The notes below the pieces were generated by a model that did no database searches, had not been told where the DNA came from, and saw nothing but the letters and a program-made list of their open reading frames with translations. DNA of 64,000 nt. Source: Pseudonocardia cypriaca (lineage in GTDB: Bacteria > Actinomycetota > Actinomycetes > Mycobacteriales > Pseudonocardiaceae). The stretch covers positions 310,001 to 374,000 of the forward strand of contig NZ_VFPH01000001.1 of the NCBI RefSeq assembly GCF_006717045.1, in the 5' to 3' direction. Both the position numbers and the translations under genes were made by a program. Positions 1-8,301 of this stretch are shown here, in pieces. The stretch's first letter is position 1. Each line of letters opens with the position of its first letter.

Positions 1-153
1 CCGGCGCCAGACGACGTTGGCCGCCACCGCGTCATGGCCCTCGCGCCACACCGTGGCCGTGATCGGGACGACCTCTCCGACGACGGCCTTGCTCGGATGA
101 CGCCCGCCGCTCACCGTGGGAGTTACGTCATCGATACCGAGCCGACCGGTCAT
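1..153 (-). CDS. glgE: Alpha-1,4-glucan:maltose-1-phosphate maltosyltransferase, N-terminal 51 residues only
   Basis: GlgE extends alpha-glucan with maltose from maltose-1-phosphate in the cytosolic GlgE pathway. Only the first 51 codons are inside the window; the gene runs off the left edge. The N-terminus MTGRLGIDDV, followed by KAVVGEVVPI and ATVWREGHDAVAANVVW, is the characteristic start of actinobacterial GlgE. The ATG at 153 follows a GGGGGTG Shine-Dalgarno-like run. In mycobacteria glgE lies divergently beside glgP; here glgP is also divergent but begins 5.4 kb away. The catalytic domain is not visible. Confidence 0.9.
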   Translation of the reverse strand, partial: MTGRLGIDDVTPTVSGGRHPSKAVVGEVVPITATVWREGHDAVAANVVWRR

Positions 154-249
154 CGGCACACCCCCAGTTGCACGCCCGTCGCGGAAGTCACAAAACTACC
201 TACCCGATCTGCGTGGCATCAGAACGGGGCGCCGGCGTTCACCCGATGG

Positions 250-819
250 TCACCCGGTCGACCCAATGATGCCGGTGATCAGCCAGCGGAGGCCGCGTTC
301 GAAGGCGGCCCGCAGCTCCGAAGGGGGGAGCGGCCGCTCGTCCGGCGCCCCGTCGAAGGCCGCGAAGCCGATCGTGTAGACGATCAGCACGCGCAGGGCC
401 TCGCGCGCCGGGTCGCCGGTGATCCCGGCCGCGGACAGGTGCTCGAGCGCGACCGCGCCGAGGCGTTGCGCGTTCTCGCCGCGCGCCCCCTGGCGGGCGA
501 GGAAAGCCGGCACCAGCTGCGGGTGGCGGGTCAGGACGGCGTGGGTGGACGTCATCAGCCGGTGCACCGCGTCACCGGGGTCGTCGCCCTCTCCCGGTTC
601 CGGGACCTCCACCTGCGCGAGCACCCGGTCCAGCACCCCGTCCACCAGCTCCGTCTTGTCCGCGACGTGGCTGTAGAGCGCGTTCGGCGCGACGCCCAGC
701 CGCTGGGCGACGGCGCGCATCGTCACGCTGCCGCGCTCGGCGAGCAGGTCGGTGGCCGCGTCGAGCACGCGGTCGCGGCTCAGGCCGGCGCGCTGGCCGG
801 GACCTCGGGTGGGCTGCAC
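250..819 (-). CDS. TetR-family transcriptional regulator
   Basis: 189-residue one-component repressor. The N-terminal helix-turn-helix lies at about residues 14-60: SRDRVLDAATDLLAERG, then VTMRAVAQRLGVAPNALYSH. An alpha-helical ligand domain of the tetracyclin-repressor C-terminal type follows. It is divergent from the alpha/beta hydrolase at 879, and the 60-bp gap between them carries a long inverted repeat at 826-865. Repression of itself and the hydrolase is therefore likely. The ligand is unknown. The glgE promoter must lie in the 96 bp after its stop codon or further upstream. Confidence 0.88.
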   Translation of the reverse strand: MQPTRGPGQRAGLSRDRVLDAATDLLAERGSVTMRAVAQRLGVAPNALYSHVADKTELVDGVLDRVLAQVEVPEPGEGDDPGDAVHRLMTSTHAVLTRHPQLVPAFLARQGARGENAQRLGAVALEHLSAAGITGDPAREALRVLIVYTIGFAAFDGAPDERPLPPSELRAAFERGLRWLITGIIGSTG

Positions 820-825
820 CTTGCG

Positions 826-865
826 AACTGTACAGTGTCCAGCTAATATTGGACACGGTACAGTT
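826..865. promoter_or_regulatory. Candidate TetR operator, 16-bp inverted repeat
   Basis: Left arm AACTGTACAGTGTCCA (826-841) and right arm TGGACACGGTACAGTT (850-865) are complementary at 15 of 16 positions, with an 8-nt AT-rich spacer. The left arm also contains the 10-bp perfect palindrome ACTGTACAGT, and the right arm a near copy, so two repressor dimers could bind side by side. It sits between divergent TetR and hydrolase genes. Confidence 0.75.
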
Positions 866-878
866 CAGAGGAGGGGTC

Positions 879-1736
879 ATGACCGTCGAGACCGCCATCA
901 CCGGCACCGCCGCGGGAGTCCCGTTCGTCGCCGTACCTCCGACCGGCGGCGCTGCCGACGCCCCCGTGGTCCTCGCGTGGCACCTGATGGACCCGCCGCG
1001 CACCGAGGCGGCGCTGGCGGCGGCGCTGCCGCTCGCGGGCCTGGAGGCGTGGCGGATCTACCTCGGCCTGCCCATGCACGGAGCCCGTTTCCCCGGGGGT
1101 GGCGTCGACGCGCTGATGCAGCTCGGCTTCGCCGACGCGGTGCTGAACCTCTACGGACCGATCAGCGCGCAGGCGGCCGAGGAGTGCGGGCCGGCGTACG
1201 TCGAGCTGCGCGAACGGTTCGGCTTCCGGGACGGGCCGGTCGGGGTGCTCGGCGGGTCGCTGGGATCGGCCGTCGCGCAGCTCGTGGTCGCCGGTGGTGC
1301 GTTCGACGTCGCCGCGGCGGTGCTGGTCAGCCCCGTGTCGCAGCTGGAGGCGGTCGTGGCGACGGTGGGCAGGATGCTCGGCGTCGACTACCCGTGGTCG
1401 GAGCCCTCGCTCGAGGTCGCGCGGCGGATGGACTTCGTGGCGCGGGCCGGCGAGGTGGCGACCTGCCCGGCGACCCTCTTCGTCGTGGGCGAGGAGGACG
1501 ACGAGCAGGGCTTCCGCGAGCCGGCGACCCGGCTGCGCGCCGAGCTGGCGCGGCGGGAGGTCGTGACCGGCCTCGTCGTCGTACCGGGGATGGGGCACGC
1601 GTTCGCGGAGGAGCCGGGCATCGAGCCCGCACCGCAGCTGCCCGCCGCCGCGGAGGTGGACCGGCTCGCGGTCGACTGGTTCGCCCGGTACCTCCGCCCG
1701 AGTCTCAGCCGGAGCGGTCCGGGCCTGCCCGGGTGA
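879..1736 (+). CDS. Alpha/beta-hydrolase
   Basis: 285-residue serine hydrolase-like protein. The nucleophile elbow GGSLGSA lies at about residue 127, and a DD-containing stretch (GEEDDEQGF) followed by GMGHAF supplies plausible acid and His members of the triad. There is no signal peptide, so it is probably cytosolic. The ATG at 879 is preceded by GAGGAGGGG. An upstream TTG extension would lie inside the operator and is unlikely. It is divergent from a TetR gene and probably controlled by it. The last 32 bp overlap the convergent PPOX gene. The substrate cannot be read from the sequence. Confidence 0.85.
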   Translation: MTVETAITGTAAGVPFVAVPPTGGAADAPVVLAWHLMDPPRTEAALAAALPLAGLEAWRIYLGLPMHGARFPGGGVDALMQLGFADAVLNLYGPISAQAAEECGPAYVELRERFGFRDGPVGVLGGSLGSAVAQLVVAGGAFDVAAAVLVSPVSQLEAVVATVGRMLGVDYPWSEPSLEVARRMDFVARAGEVATCPATLFVVGEEDDEQGFREPATRLRAELARREVVTGLVVVPGMGHAFAEEPGIEPAPQLPAAAEVDRLAVDWFARYLRPSLSRSGPGLPG

Positions 1737-2115
1737 GCTCGATCCGCAGCAGCACCCGCTGCTCCCGCTGCATCGCCGCGCGGTAGTCGTCCCAGTTGTC
1801 GTGCTCGCCCGAGACGCGCCGGTAGTAGTCCACGAGGCCGTCCATGGCGTCCGGCAGCGGGACGATCTTCGTGCGGCCCTCGATCTGCACCCAGCGCCCG
1901 AAGAACCCGTCCGGCAGGACGCACAGCCACGAGCGCGGGTCCCGGCGCAGGTTGCGCACCTTGAGGGCGGTCTCCCGGGTGCTCACGAGCACGCGTCCCC
2001 CGTCGTCCACGGCCACCAGCACCGGTGACATCTGCGGGGTGCCGTCGGCCCGGAGCGTGGCGAGCACCGCGCGGTGCTGCTCGCGGACGACCTCGCGCGC
2101 CTGGTCGAGATCCAT
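1705..2115 (-). CDS. PPOX-class (F420- or FMN-dependent) oxidoreductase
   Basis: 136-residue split-barrel flavin/deazaflavin protein of the pyridoxamine-phosphate-oxidase superfamily. Typical signatures are AVLATLRADGTPQMSPVLVA near the N-terminus, the KVRNLRRDP stretch, and WVQIEGRTKIV. Small PPOX proteins of this kind in actinobacteria often use F420, but the cofactor cannot be decided here. It lies 9 nt downstream of the MFS gene on the same strand, so the two may be cotranscribed. Its 3' end overlaps the convergent hydrolase gene by 32 bp. Confidence 0.82.
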   Translation of the reverse strand: MDLDQAREVVREQHRAVLATLRADGTPQMSPVLVAVDDGGRVLVSTRETALKVRNLRRDPRSWLCVLPDGFFGRWVQIEGRTKIVPLPDAMDGLVDYYRRVSGEHDNWDDYRAAMQREQRVLLRIELTRAGPDRSG

Positions 2116-2124
2116 CGGGTGAGC

Positions 2125-3426
2125 CTATTGCTTCGTCGGCTGCCGCGCGGCCAGTCGGCCGGCGGCGTAGGCCCCGATGCCGGTCACCGCGACCATGGCC
2201 GTCAGGTAGACCGACACCCCCCACACCCCGGCGGGGGAGGCGATGATCAGCGTCGCGATGATCGGTGCGAGCGCGCCTCCGGCGAACGCGCCGAACTGGT
2301 AACCGATCGACGCGCCGGTGTAGCGCACCTCGACGGGGAACGCGCCCGCGGCGACGGCGGCCGCCGGCCCGTACATCGGTGAGCCCGAGATGCGGGCGAA
2401 GAACATGGCGACGAAGACGAGCGCCGGGATCCCGGTCGCCATCACCGGGAGGAAGAAGACCGCGGCGACCCCGGCGACCACGGCGCCGTACACGATCATC
2501 CGGTGCCGGCCGAAGGTGTCGGACCTCGCCGAGAAGTACAGCGAGAGCGGGACCTCGACGATCGCGCCGACGATCACGGCGAGGATCAGGAAGGTGTTGG
2601 CGATGCCGAGGGCGGTGGTCCCGTACTGGATCGCGAACGTGGCGGCCATGTACCCCATCGCGCTGATGCCGGAGAAGATCGCGGTCCCGCAGAGCACCTC
2701 CCGCCAGTGGTCGCGCACCACCGACACGATCGGCAGCTGCATCGGGGTCGTCTCGCGAGCGGCGGCGAACTCGGGGCTCTCGGTGATCTTCAGCCGGACC
2801 CAGAGCCCGACGACGACCAGGAGGGCGCTGATCAGGAACCCGATCCGCCAACCCCAGGCCATGAACTGCTCGTTCGGCATCGCGGCGGCGAGCACCAGGA
2901 AAGCCAGGTTCGAGGTGATCAGCCCGAGCGGGACGCCGAGCTGGGGGAACGCGCCGTAGAAGCCGCGGCGGGCCTCCGGTGCGTGCTCGACCGAGATCAG
3001 CACCGCCCCACCCCACTCACCTCCCACCGCGAGGCCCTGCGCGATGCGCAGCACGACGAGGAGGATCGGGGCGGCCGCGCCGATCTGGTCGTATGTGGGG
3101 AGCAGCCCGATCAGGAACGTCGCGACGCCCATCGTCACCAGCGTGGTGACGAGCGTCATCTTCCGCCCGATCCGGTCGCCGATGTGCCCGAAGATGACGC
3201 CGCCGAGCGGGCGCGCGACGAACCCGACGGCGAACGTGCCCAGCGTGGCGAGGGTGCCGGCGAGCGGTGACGCGCCGGGGAAGAACTGGCTGCGGAACAC
3301 GATCACCGCTGCCAGCGCGTAGAGGAAGAAGTCGTACCACTCGATCGTCGTGCCGACGAGGCTGGCGAGCGCCACCTTCCGCACGTCGGTGGGGGTGGGC
3401 TGCGCGGTCGACGCGGACATGGGCAC
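2125..3426 (-). CDS. MFS transporter, metabolite:H+ symporter type
   Basis: 433-residue, 12-helix major facilitator. The N-terminal motif GTTIEWYDFFLY and the loop 2-3 motif GHIGDRIGRK place it in the metabolite:H+ symporter branch (ProP, ShiA and KgtP relatives), which takes up organic acids or osmolytes. A further signature is QGLAVGGEWGGAVL. The substrate is unknown. The PPOX gene follows 9 nt after it, suggesting a two-gene unit. The start is the ATG at 3426. Confidence 0.88.
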   Translation of the reverse strand: MPMSASTAQPTPTDVRKVALASLVGTTIEWYDFFLYALAAVIVFRSQFFPGASPLAGTLATLGTFAVGFVARPLGGVIFGHIGDRIGRKMTLVTTLVTMGVATFLIGLLPTYDQIGAAAPILLVVLRIAQGLAVGGEWGGAVLISVEHAPEARRGFYGAFPQLGVPLGLITSNLAFLVLAAAMPNEQFMAWGWRIGFLISALLVVVGLWVRLKITESPEFAAARETTPMQLPIVSVVRDHWREVLCGTAIFSGISAMGYMAATFAIQYGTTALGIANTFLILAVIVGAIVEVPLSLYFSARSDTFGRHRMIVYGAVVAGVAAVFFLPVMATGIPALVFVAMFFARISGSPMYGPAAAVAAGAFPVEVRYTGASIGYQFGAFAGGALAPIIATLIIASPAGVWGVSVYLTAMVAVTGIGAYAAGRLAARQPTKQ

Positions 3427-3496
3427 TCCCGGTGACGCGGCGGGCCTGGGGTGGCAGAACCGTGCCCGGTGCCCGTTCCGCGCGGCATCGCCCCTT

Positions 3497-4891
3497 TCAC
3501 GAGGCGGAAGCCGGACGCATTCGGAACGCCACGACCAGCGCGAACGCCGCGACCACGGCCATGGCCAGGAAGGCGTCGGAGAACGCGGCTCCCGCGTGGC
3601 CGACGTACAGCGGGTTGACCGCGGCGGCGGCGCTCTGCTCGCGTGCGCTCACCAGCACCCCGAAGAGGGCCGGGCCGGTGCCGGCGCCGAGGAACTGGGC
3701 GCCCTGGAGGATCCCGAGTCCGACGCCGACCTGGTCGGGGGGCAACGCGCTCGCCGCGGCGCTGATGATCGGGGTCAGCACGAGGAGGAAGCCGAGGCTG
3801 AGGCCGAGGACCCCCACCCCCGCGGGGGCCACTCCCGTGACGCTCGAGAGGAACAGGGCGAACAGGAGCATCGCGGTGAGGCCGATCAGCACGAGCGGTC
3901 GGGCGCCGACGCGGTCGGCCGTGCGGCCGACGAGTGGGGAGAGGACGGCGACGCCGACGCCTGCCGGGATCATCACGAGGGCACCCGCCCCCGGAGCGAG
4001 CCCGTTGACGTCCACCAGCAGCAGCGGGACGAAGACCAGCGCGCCGAGGTTGACGACCATGGCGAGGAACGCGACGCCGACCGAGGTGCGGAAGACCCGG
4101 TTGGCGAACAGCGCGGGCGGGACGAACGGCTGCGCGACGCGGGCGGTGCGCCACCCGAAGAGCGCGAGCGCTCCGACCGCCACGGCGAGGCTGCCCCAGG
4201 ACGACGGCGCGGTGACGCCTGCGACCTGGACCTGGGTGATGCCGAAGAGCAGCAGCCCGGCGCCGAGGCCCATGAGGATCCCGCCGAGCAGGTCGAACCG
4301 GCGCGCGCCCGCCGGGAGCTCGTCCGGGAGCACCCGCCACGCCGCGGGGAGCAGCACGAGCGCGACCGCGAGCATGAGCCAGAACAGCGCGGGCCACCCG
4401 AACAGCTGCCCGATCCCGCCACCGAGTGCCGGCCCGGCCGCGGTGCCGACGCCGGCGGCCGCGGAGACGACACCGATGCCCGTCCCGCGCCGGTCGGCGG
4501 GCAGCAGCCGGGTGACGGCGATGATCGACAGCACCGGTATCGCGGCAGCGCCCACCCCCGTCCCGATCCGCCCGAGCACGAGGACGGGCAGGTTCGGGGC
4601 GAGCGCGCAGACCAGGCTGCCCGCCGCGTAGACGAGCAGGGCGAACGCGAACAGGCGCCGGAGGCTCACGCGGTCGGAGATGCGGCCGTAGAGCGGGATG
4701 CCGATCGAGAACACCAGCAGGAAGCCGGTGACGACCCACGCGAGCTCGGCCTCGGAGGCCCCGAACTGCGCGCCGATCGCCGGGAGCATGAGGTTGACCA
4801 TGTCGCTGGCGACGACAGTGGCGAGCAGCGCCGGCGTGAGCACCGCCAGCAGGGTGAGGCCGGACCCGGTCCGTCCGGTCGTGGATGTCAT
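3497..4891 (-). CDS. MFS drug-efflux-type transporter (DHA2-like)
   Basis: About 464 residues with many hydrophobic helices. Motifs include SDRVSLRRLF (loop 2-3), GRIGTGVGAAAIPVLS, and GVGTAAGPALGGGIG (antiporter motif C). This is the pattern of proton-coupled multidrug exporters. I place the start at the ATG at 4891, which has GGAGG about 7 nt upstream; the longer frame from 4915 would overlap the candidate operator. The Rrf2 gene lies just upstream on the same strand and both genes carry the same 22-bp motif 17-18 nt before the start, so Rrf2 control is likely. Confidence 0.87.
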   Translation of the reverse strand: MTSTTGRTGSGLTLLAVLTPALLATVVASDMVNLMLPAIGAQFGASEAELAWVVTGFLLVFSIGIPLYGRISDRVSLRRLFAFALLVYAAGSLVCALAPNLPVLVLGRIGTGVGAAAIPVLSIIAVTRLLPADRRGTGIGVVSAAAGVGTAAGPALGGGIGQLFGWPALFWLMLAVALVLLPAAWRVLPDELPAGARRFDLLGGILMGLGAGLLLFGITQVQVAGVTAPSSWGSLAVAVGALALFGWRTARVAQPFVPPALFANRVFRTSVGVAFLAMVVNLGALVFVPLLLVDVNGLAPGAGALVMIPAGVGVAVLSPLVGRTADRVGARPLVLIGLTAMLLFALFLSSVTGVAPAGVGVLGLSLGFLLVLTPIISAAASALPPDQVGVGLGILQGAQFLGAGTGPALFGVLVSAREQSAAAAVNPLYVGHAGAAFSDAFLAMAVVAAFALVVAFRMRPASAS

Positions 4892-4907
4892 CCGCGTACC
4901 TCCGTTT

Positions 4908-4929
4908 ACTGCCACTCAAATAGTTACAG
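4908..4929 (-). promoter_or_regulatory. Candidate Rrf2 operator upstream of the MFS gene
   Basis: On the minus strand the site reads CTGTAACTA, five variable bases, then GTGGCAGT, giving an imperfect dyad ACTGTAAC/GTGGCAGT. It lies 17 nt before the MFS start. A second copy at 5434-5455 precedes the Rrf2 gene at nearly the same distance; 17 of 22 positions agree. Confidence 0.65.
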
Positions 4930-4944
4930 TTTGGGCATGGGTGT

Positions 4945-4971
4945 ACGGCGGAGGACCGTCGCCTCCGCCGT
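4945..4971 (-). terminator. Hairpin terminator after the Rrf2 gene
   Basis: Perfect 10-bp stem ACGGCGGAGG/CCTCCGCCGT with a 7-nt loop, starting 7 nt past the Rrf2 stop codon and ending before the MFS operator. There is no clear T-run, as is common in high-GC actinobacteria. It should separate rrf2 from MFS transcription. Confidence 0.65.
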
Positions 4972-4978
4972 GCTCCGG

Positions 4979-5416
4979 CTAGTGGGTCAGCTCGCGTTCG
5001 CGGGCCAGCGTCTGCTGGACCAGGTGCTCGACGGTCGTGCGTCCGAGCCGCACTTCCATGGCGTGCTCCGCTGCGCGGAACTCGGCCTCGAGCACGGCCT
5101 GCATGTGCCGCCCGACCTCGCACGCGTCACTGGGCGGATGGGCGTGCCGGGACAGGACCGGCCCCTCCTCCACCGCCGCGAACGCGTCGTAGAGCGTGAT
5201 CTCCCGGGGCTTGCGGGCGAGGGTCCAGCCGCCGCCACGCCCCTCCGTGGACAACACGAGGCCTGCATCGCGCAGGCTGCCGAGGATGCGCCGCACCAGG
5301 ACCGGGTTGCTCGCCAGGCTGTCTGCGATCTCCGCCGAGGTGAGCGAGCGGTCGTTCCAGCGACCCAGCATGGTGAGGGCGTGGATCGCGACCGCGCTCC
5401 TGCTGCTGAGACCCAC
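4979..5416 (-). CDS. Rrf2-family transcriptional regulator
   Basis: 145-residue winged-helix regulator. The DNA-binding part spans about residues 1-60, with LTSAEIADSLASNPVLVRRIL as recognition region, then GLVLSTEGRGGGWTLAR (wing) and ITLYDAFAAVEEG. It lacks the three-cysteine cluster of IscR/NsrR and has one Cys in SDACEVG, so it resembles the YwnA-type branch rather than an iron-sulfur sensor. I choose the GTG at 5416, with GGAGGGG 4-5 nt upstream. Matching motifs upstream of itself and the MFS gene suggest autoregulation and control of the exporter. Confidence 0.87.
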   Translation of the reverse strand: MGLSSRSAVAIHALTMLGRWNDRSLTSAEIADSLASNPVLVRRILGSLRDAGLVLSTEGRGGGWTLARKPREITLYDAFAAVEEGPVLSRHAHPPSDACEVGRHMQAVLEAEFRAAEHAMEVRLGRTTVEHLVQQTLARERELTH

Positions 5417-5433
5417 GTGACCCCTCCGCTCGA

Positions 5434-5455
5434 ACTGCAACCAAGCTAGTTACAG
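5434..5455 (-). promoter_or_regulatory. Candidate Rrf2 autoregulatory operator
   Basis: Minus-strand reading is CTGTAACTA, five variable bases, then GTTGCAGT, 18 nt upstream of the Rrf2 start. It is the second copy of the motif at 4908-4929. The matching distance to the start codon in both cases supports a shared regulatory site. Confidence 0.65.
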
Positions 5456-5529
5456 ACCGCGCGCCCTGTCAATCATGGTGCGGCGAGTACTGGACCGATC
5501 CGGGGATCCATTCATCTATCGTCTGCCGG

Positions 5530-8073
5530 GTGAAGGCTCTTCGCAGGTTCACCGTCCGCGCCCAGCTGCCCTCCGCGCTGGCTCCGCTGCAGACCCTGGC
5601 CACCAACCTGCGGTGGACCTGGCACACCCCCACCCAGGACCTCTTCGCCACGCTCGACCCCGACGCGTGGGACCGCGCGGGGCACGACCCGGTGCGGCTG
5701 CTCGGGGAGATCTCCTCGACGCGCCTCGCCGAGCTGGCCAAGGACGCCGACACCGTCGTCACGGTGCGGGAGCTGGCCGACGACCTCGCGAGCTACCTGC
5801 AGGAGCCGCGGTGGTACCAGGTGGAGCGCGAGGACGACCCCTCGCTGCCGGCGGCCGTCGGCTACTTCTCGATGGAGTTCGGCGTGAGCGAGGTGCTGCC
5901 GAACTACTCCGGCGGCCTCGGCGTGCTCGCGGGCGACCACCTCAAGGCCGCATCCGACCTCGGGGTCCCGCTGGTCGGCGTCGGGCTCCTGTACCGCTCC
6001 GGGTACTTCCGCCAGTCGCTCTCGCTGGACGGCTGGCAGCTCGAGCACTACCCGGTGCTCGACCCGCAGGGCCTCCCGCTGCAGCTGCTCGTCGACGCCG
6101 ACGGCGCGCCGGTGCTCGTCGAGGTCGGCATGCCGGCGAAGCGCACCCTCAAGGCGCGGGTATGGCAGGCCTCCGTCGGACGGGTGCCGCTGCTCCTGCT
6201 CGACTCCGACATCGAGGAGAACGAGCCGGACCTGCGCGGGGTCACCGACCGGCTGTACGGCGGCGACCAGGACCACCGCATCAAGCAGGAGATCCTCGTC
6301 GGCATCGGCGGGGTGCGGGCCGTGCGCGCGTTCTGCGCGGTCACCGGGCACCCGGAGCCCGAGGTGTTCCACACCAACGAGGGGCACGCCGGCTACCTCG
6401 GCCTCGAACGCATCCGCGAGCTGCACGAGCGCGACGGGCTCTCGTTCGACGAAGCGGTCGCGGCGGTGCGGGCGGGCACGGTCTTCACCACGCACACCCC
6501 GGTGCCCGCGGGCATCGACCGGTTCCCGATCGACCTGGTGCGGCACTACTTCTTCGACGAGCTGCTGCCCGGCGTCCCGATGGACCGCGTCCTCGCGCTC
6601 GGCGCGGAGGACAACCCCAACATGTTCAACATGGCCCACATGGGCCTGCGGCTGGCCCAGCGCGCCAATGGCGTGTCCCAGCTGCACGGCGCCGTGTCGC
6701 GGGGCATGTTCGGCCGGCTCTGGCAGGGCTTCGACGCCGACGAGGTGCCGATCGGCTCGGTCACCAACGGCGTCCACGGCGCCACCTGGGAGGCCCGGGA
6801 GGTCACCGCCCTGCTCGGGGACGCCGGTCCGGTCGCCAACGGCACCCCGCGCGAGCCGGTCTCCGACGAGATGCTGTGGGAGCTGCGCGGGGCGCTGCGA
6901 GCCCGGCTGGTGTCCGAGGTGCGCCGCCGGGTGCGCGAGGCGTGGCTGCAGCGCGGCGCGTCCACCCCCGAGCTGTCCTGGACCGACCACGTCTTCGACC
7001 CCGAGGTGCTCACCGTCGGGTTCGCCCGCCGCGTGCCCACCTACAAGCGGCTCACGCTGATGCTGCGCGACAAGGAGCGGCTGCGCGACCTGCTGCTCGA
7101 CCCGCACCGTCCGGTGCAGCTCGTCGTGGCGGGCAAGAGCCACCCCGCCGACGACGGCGGCAAGGCGCTGATCCAGGAGATCGTGCGGTTCGCCGACGAC
7201 CCCGCCGTGCGCCACCGCATCGTCTTCCTGCCCGACTACGACATGTCGATGGCCCGGTACCTGTACTGGGGCTGCGACGTGTGGCTCAACAACCCGCTGC
7301 GGCCGCTGGAGGCCTGCGGGACGTCCGGCATGAAGTCGGCGCTGAACGGCGGGCTCAACCTATCGATCCGCGACGGCTGGTGGGACGAGTTCTACGACGG
7401 CGCCAACGGCTGGGCGATCCCCACCGCAGACGGCATCGAGGACCCGGTGCGGCGCGACGACCTCGAGGCCAACGCGCTCTACGAGCTGCTCGCCACCCAG
7501 GTGGCTCCGGCGTTCTACGAGCGCGTCAACGGGGTGCCGCCGCGCTGGGTGGAGCTGGTGCGCCACACGCTCACCACGCTGCGCCCGCAGGTGCAGGCCA
7601 CGCGGATGGTGCGCGAGTACGTCGAGGACTGGTACGCCCCCGCCGCCCGCGCCGCCGCCCGGATCTCCGGCGACGACTACGGGCCTGCGCGCGAGCTGGC
7701 GGCCTACCGGAACCGGCTCAACGCCGCGTGGCCGCGGGTGGAGATCGTCGGCGTCGACGCCTCCGGCCTGCCGGACACGCCGGAGGTCGGCGTGCCGATG
7801 ACCGTGCGCGCGTCGGTGCAGCTCGCGGGGCTCGACCCGAAGGACGTCTCCGTGGAGGCGGTGATCGGGCGCGTCGGGGAGGACGACGACCTCGCCGACA
7901 CCGTCACCGTCGGGATGGAGCACGTCGGCCCGGCCGACGGCGCGGGCGAGCGCTTCGAGTCCGTGGTCAAGCTCCCGCACGCCGGTCTCACCGGCTACAC
8001 CGTGCGCGTGCTGCCGTGCCACCCGCTGCTGGCGTCGTCCGCGGAGCTCGCCAAGATCGTCCTGCCCCGCTGA
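5530..8073 (+). CDS. glgP: Glycogen/alpha-glucan phosphorylase
   Basis: 847-residue pyridoxal-phosphate enzyme that releases glucose-1-phosphate from alpha-1,4-glucan ends. The start KALRRFTVRAQLP from the GTG at 5530 matches actinobacterial GlgP. Visible blocks include YFSMEFGVSEVLPNYSGGLG, EVFHTNEGHAGYL and TPVPAGIDRF. The PLP-lysine region is EACGTSGMKSALNGG. The length suits the short alpha-glucan phosphorylase type. It is divergent from glgE, and the two enzymes act on the same polymer from opposite directions (elongation versus breakdown). A hairpin at 8093 probably ends the transcript. Confidence 0.95.
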   Translation: MKALRRFTVRAQLPSALAPLQTLATNLRWTWHTPTQDLFATLDPDAWDRAGHDPVRLLGEISSTRLAELAKDADTVVTVRELADDLASYLQEPRWYQVEREDDPSLPAAVGYFSMEFGVSEVLPNYSGGLGVLAGDHLKAASDLGVPLVGVGLLYRSGYFRQSLSLDGWQLEHYPVLDPQGLPLQLLVDADGAPVLVEVGMPAKRTLKARVWQASVGRVPLLLLDSDIEENEPDLRGVTDRLYGGDQDHRIKQEILVGIGGVRAVRAFCAVTGHPEPEVFHTNEGHAGYLGLERIRELHERDGLSFDEAVAAVRAGTVFTTHTPVPAGIDRFPIDLVRHYFFDELLPGVPMDRVLALGAEDNPNMFNMAHMGLRLAQRANGVSQLHGAVSRGMFGRLWQGFDADEVPIGSVTNGVHGATWEAREVTALLGDAGPVANGTPREPVSDEMLWELRGALRARLVSEVRRRVREAWLQRGASTPELSWTDHVFDPEVLTVGFARRVPTYKRLTLMLRDKERLRDLLLDPHRPVQLVVAGKSHPADDGGKALIQEIVRFADDPAVRHRIVFLPDYDMSMARYLYWGCDVWLNNPLRPLEACGTSGMKSALNGGLNLSIRDGWWDEFYDGANGWAIPTADGIEDPVRRDDLEANALYELLATQVAPAFYERVNGVPPRWVELVRHTLTTLRPQVQATRMVREYVEDWYAPAARAAARISGDDYGPARELAAYRNRLNAAWPRVEIVGVDASGLPDTPEVGVPMTVRASVQLAGLDPKDVSVEAVIGRVGEDDDLADTVTVGMEHVGPADGAGERFESVVKLPHAGLTGYTVRVLPCHPLLASSAELAKIVLPR

Positions 8074-8092
8074 GCTTCCCGCTGGTCGAGTC

Positions 8093-8116
8093 GGGACGGC
8101 GCCTCAGCGCCGTCCC
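8093..8116 (+). terminator. glgP hairpin terminator
   Basis: Perfect 9-bp stem GGGACGGCG/CGCCGTCCC with loop CCTCAG, 19 nt beyond the glgP stop. It has no T-tract. Confidence 0.65.
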
Positions 8117-8136
8117 GTGTCGAGACCACCACCCGT

Positions 8137-8214
8137 CTCCCACCAGGCCTTCGGTGCCACCCGTCGCCCAGGCCCACCCCCACCGGGCCTTCGGTGGCGC
8201 CGCGCGTCGTGCGG
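8137..8214. repeat. Two copies of a dispersed CACCRGGCCTTCGGTG repeat
   Basis: Two related units between convergent glgP and TetR genes: one around CACCAGGCCTTCGGTGCCAC, the next around CACCGGGCCTTCGGTGGCGC followed by CGCGCG. The same core, inverted, forms the 44-bp tandem repeats at 53633-53764. The rest of 8117-8301 shows no gene. Confidence 0.6.
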
Positions 8215-8301
8215 GGCCGCCAAGGCCTTAGCCCAGGAAGCCTCGACCGAGGAGGCCGCGCAACGTGGCGGTCTAATACGCGCCGGCCCTGGCGGCCGGC
8301 G

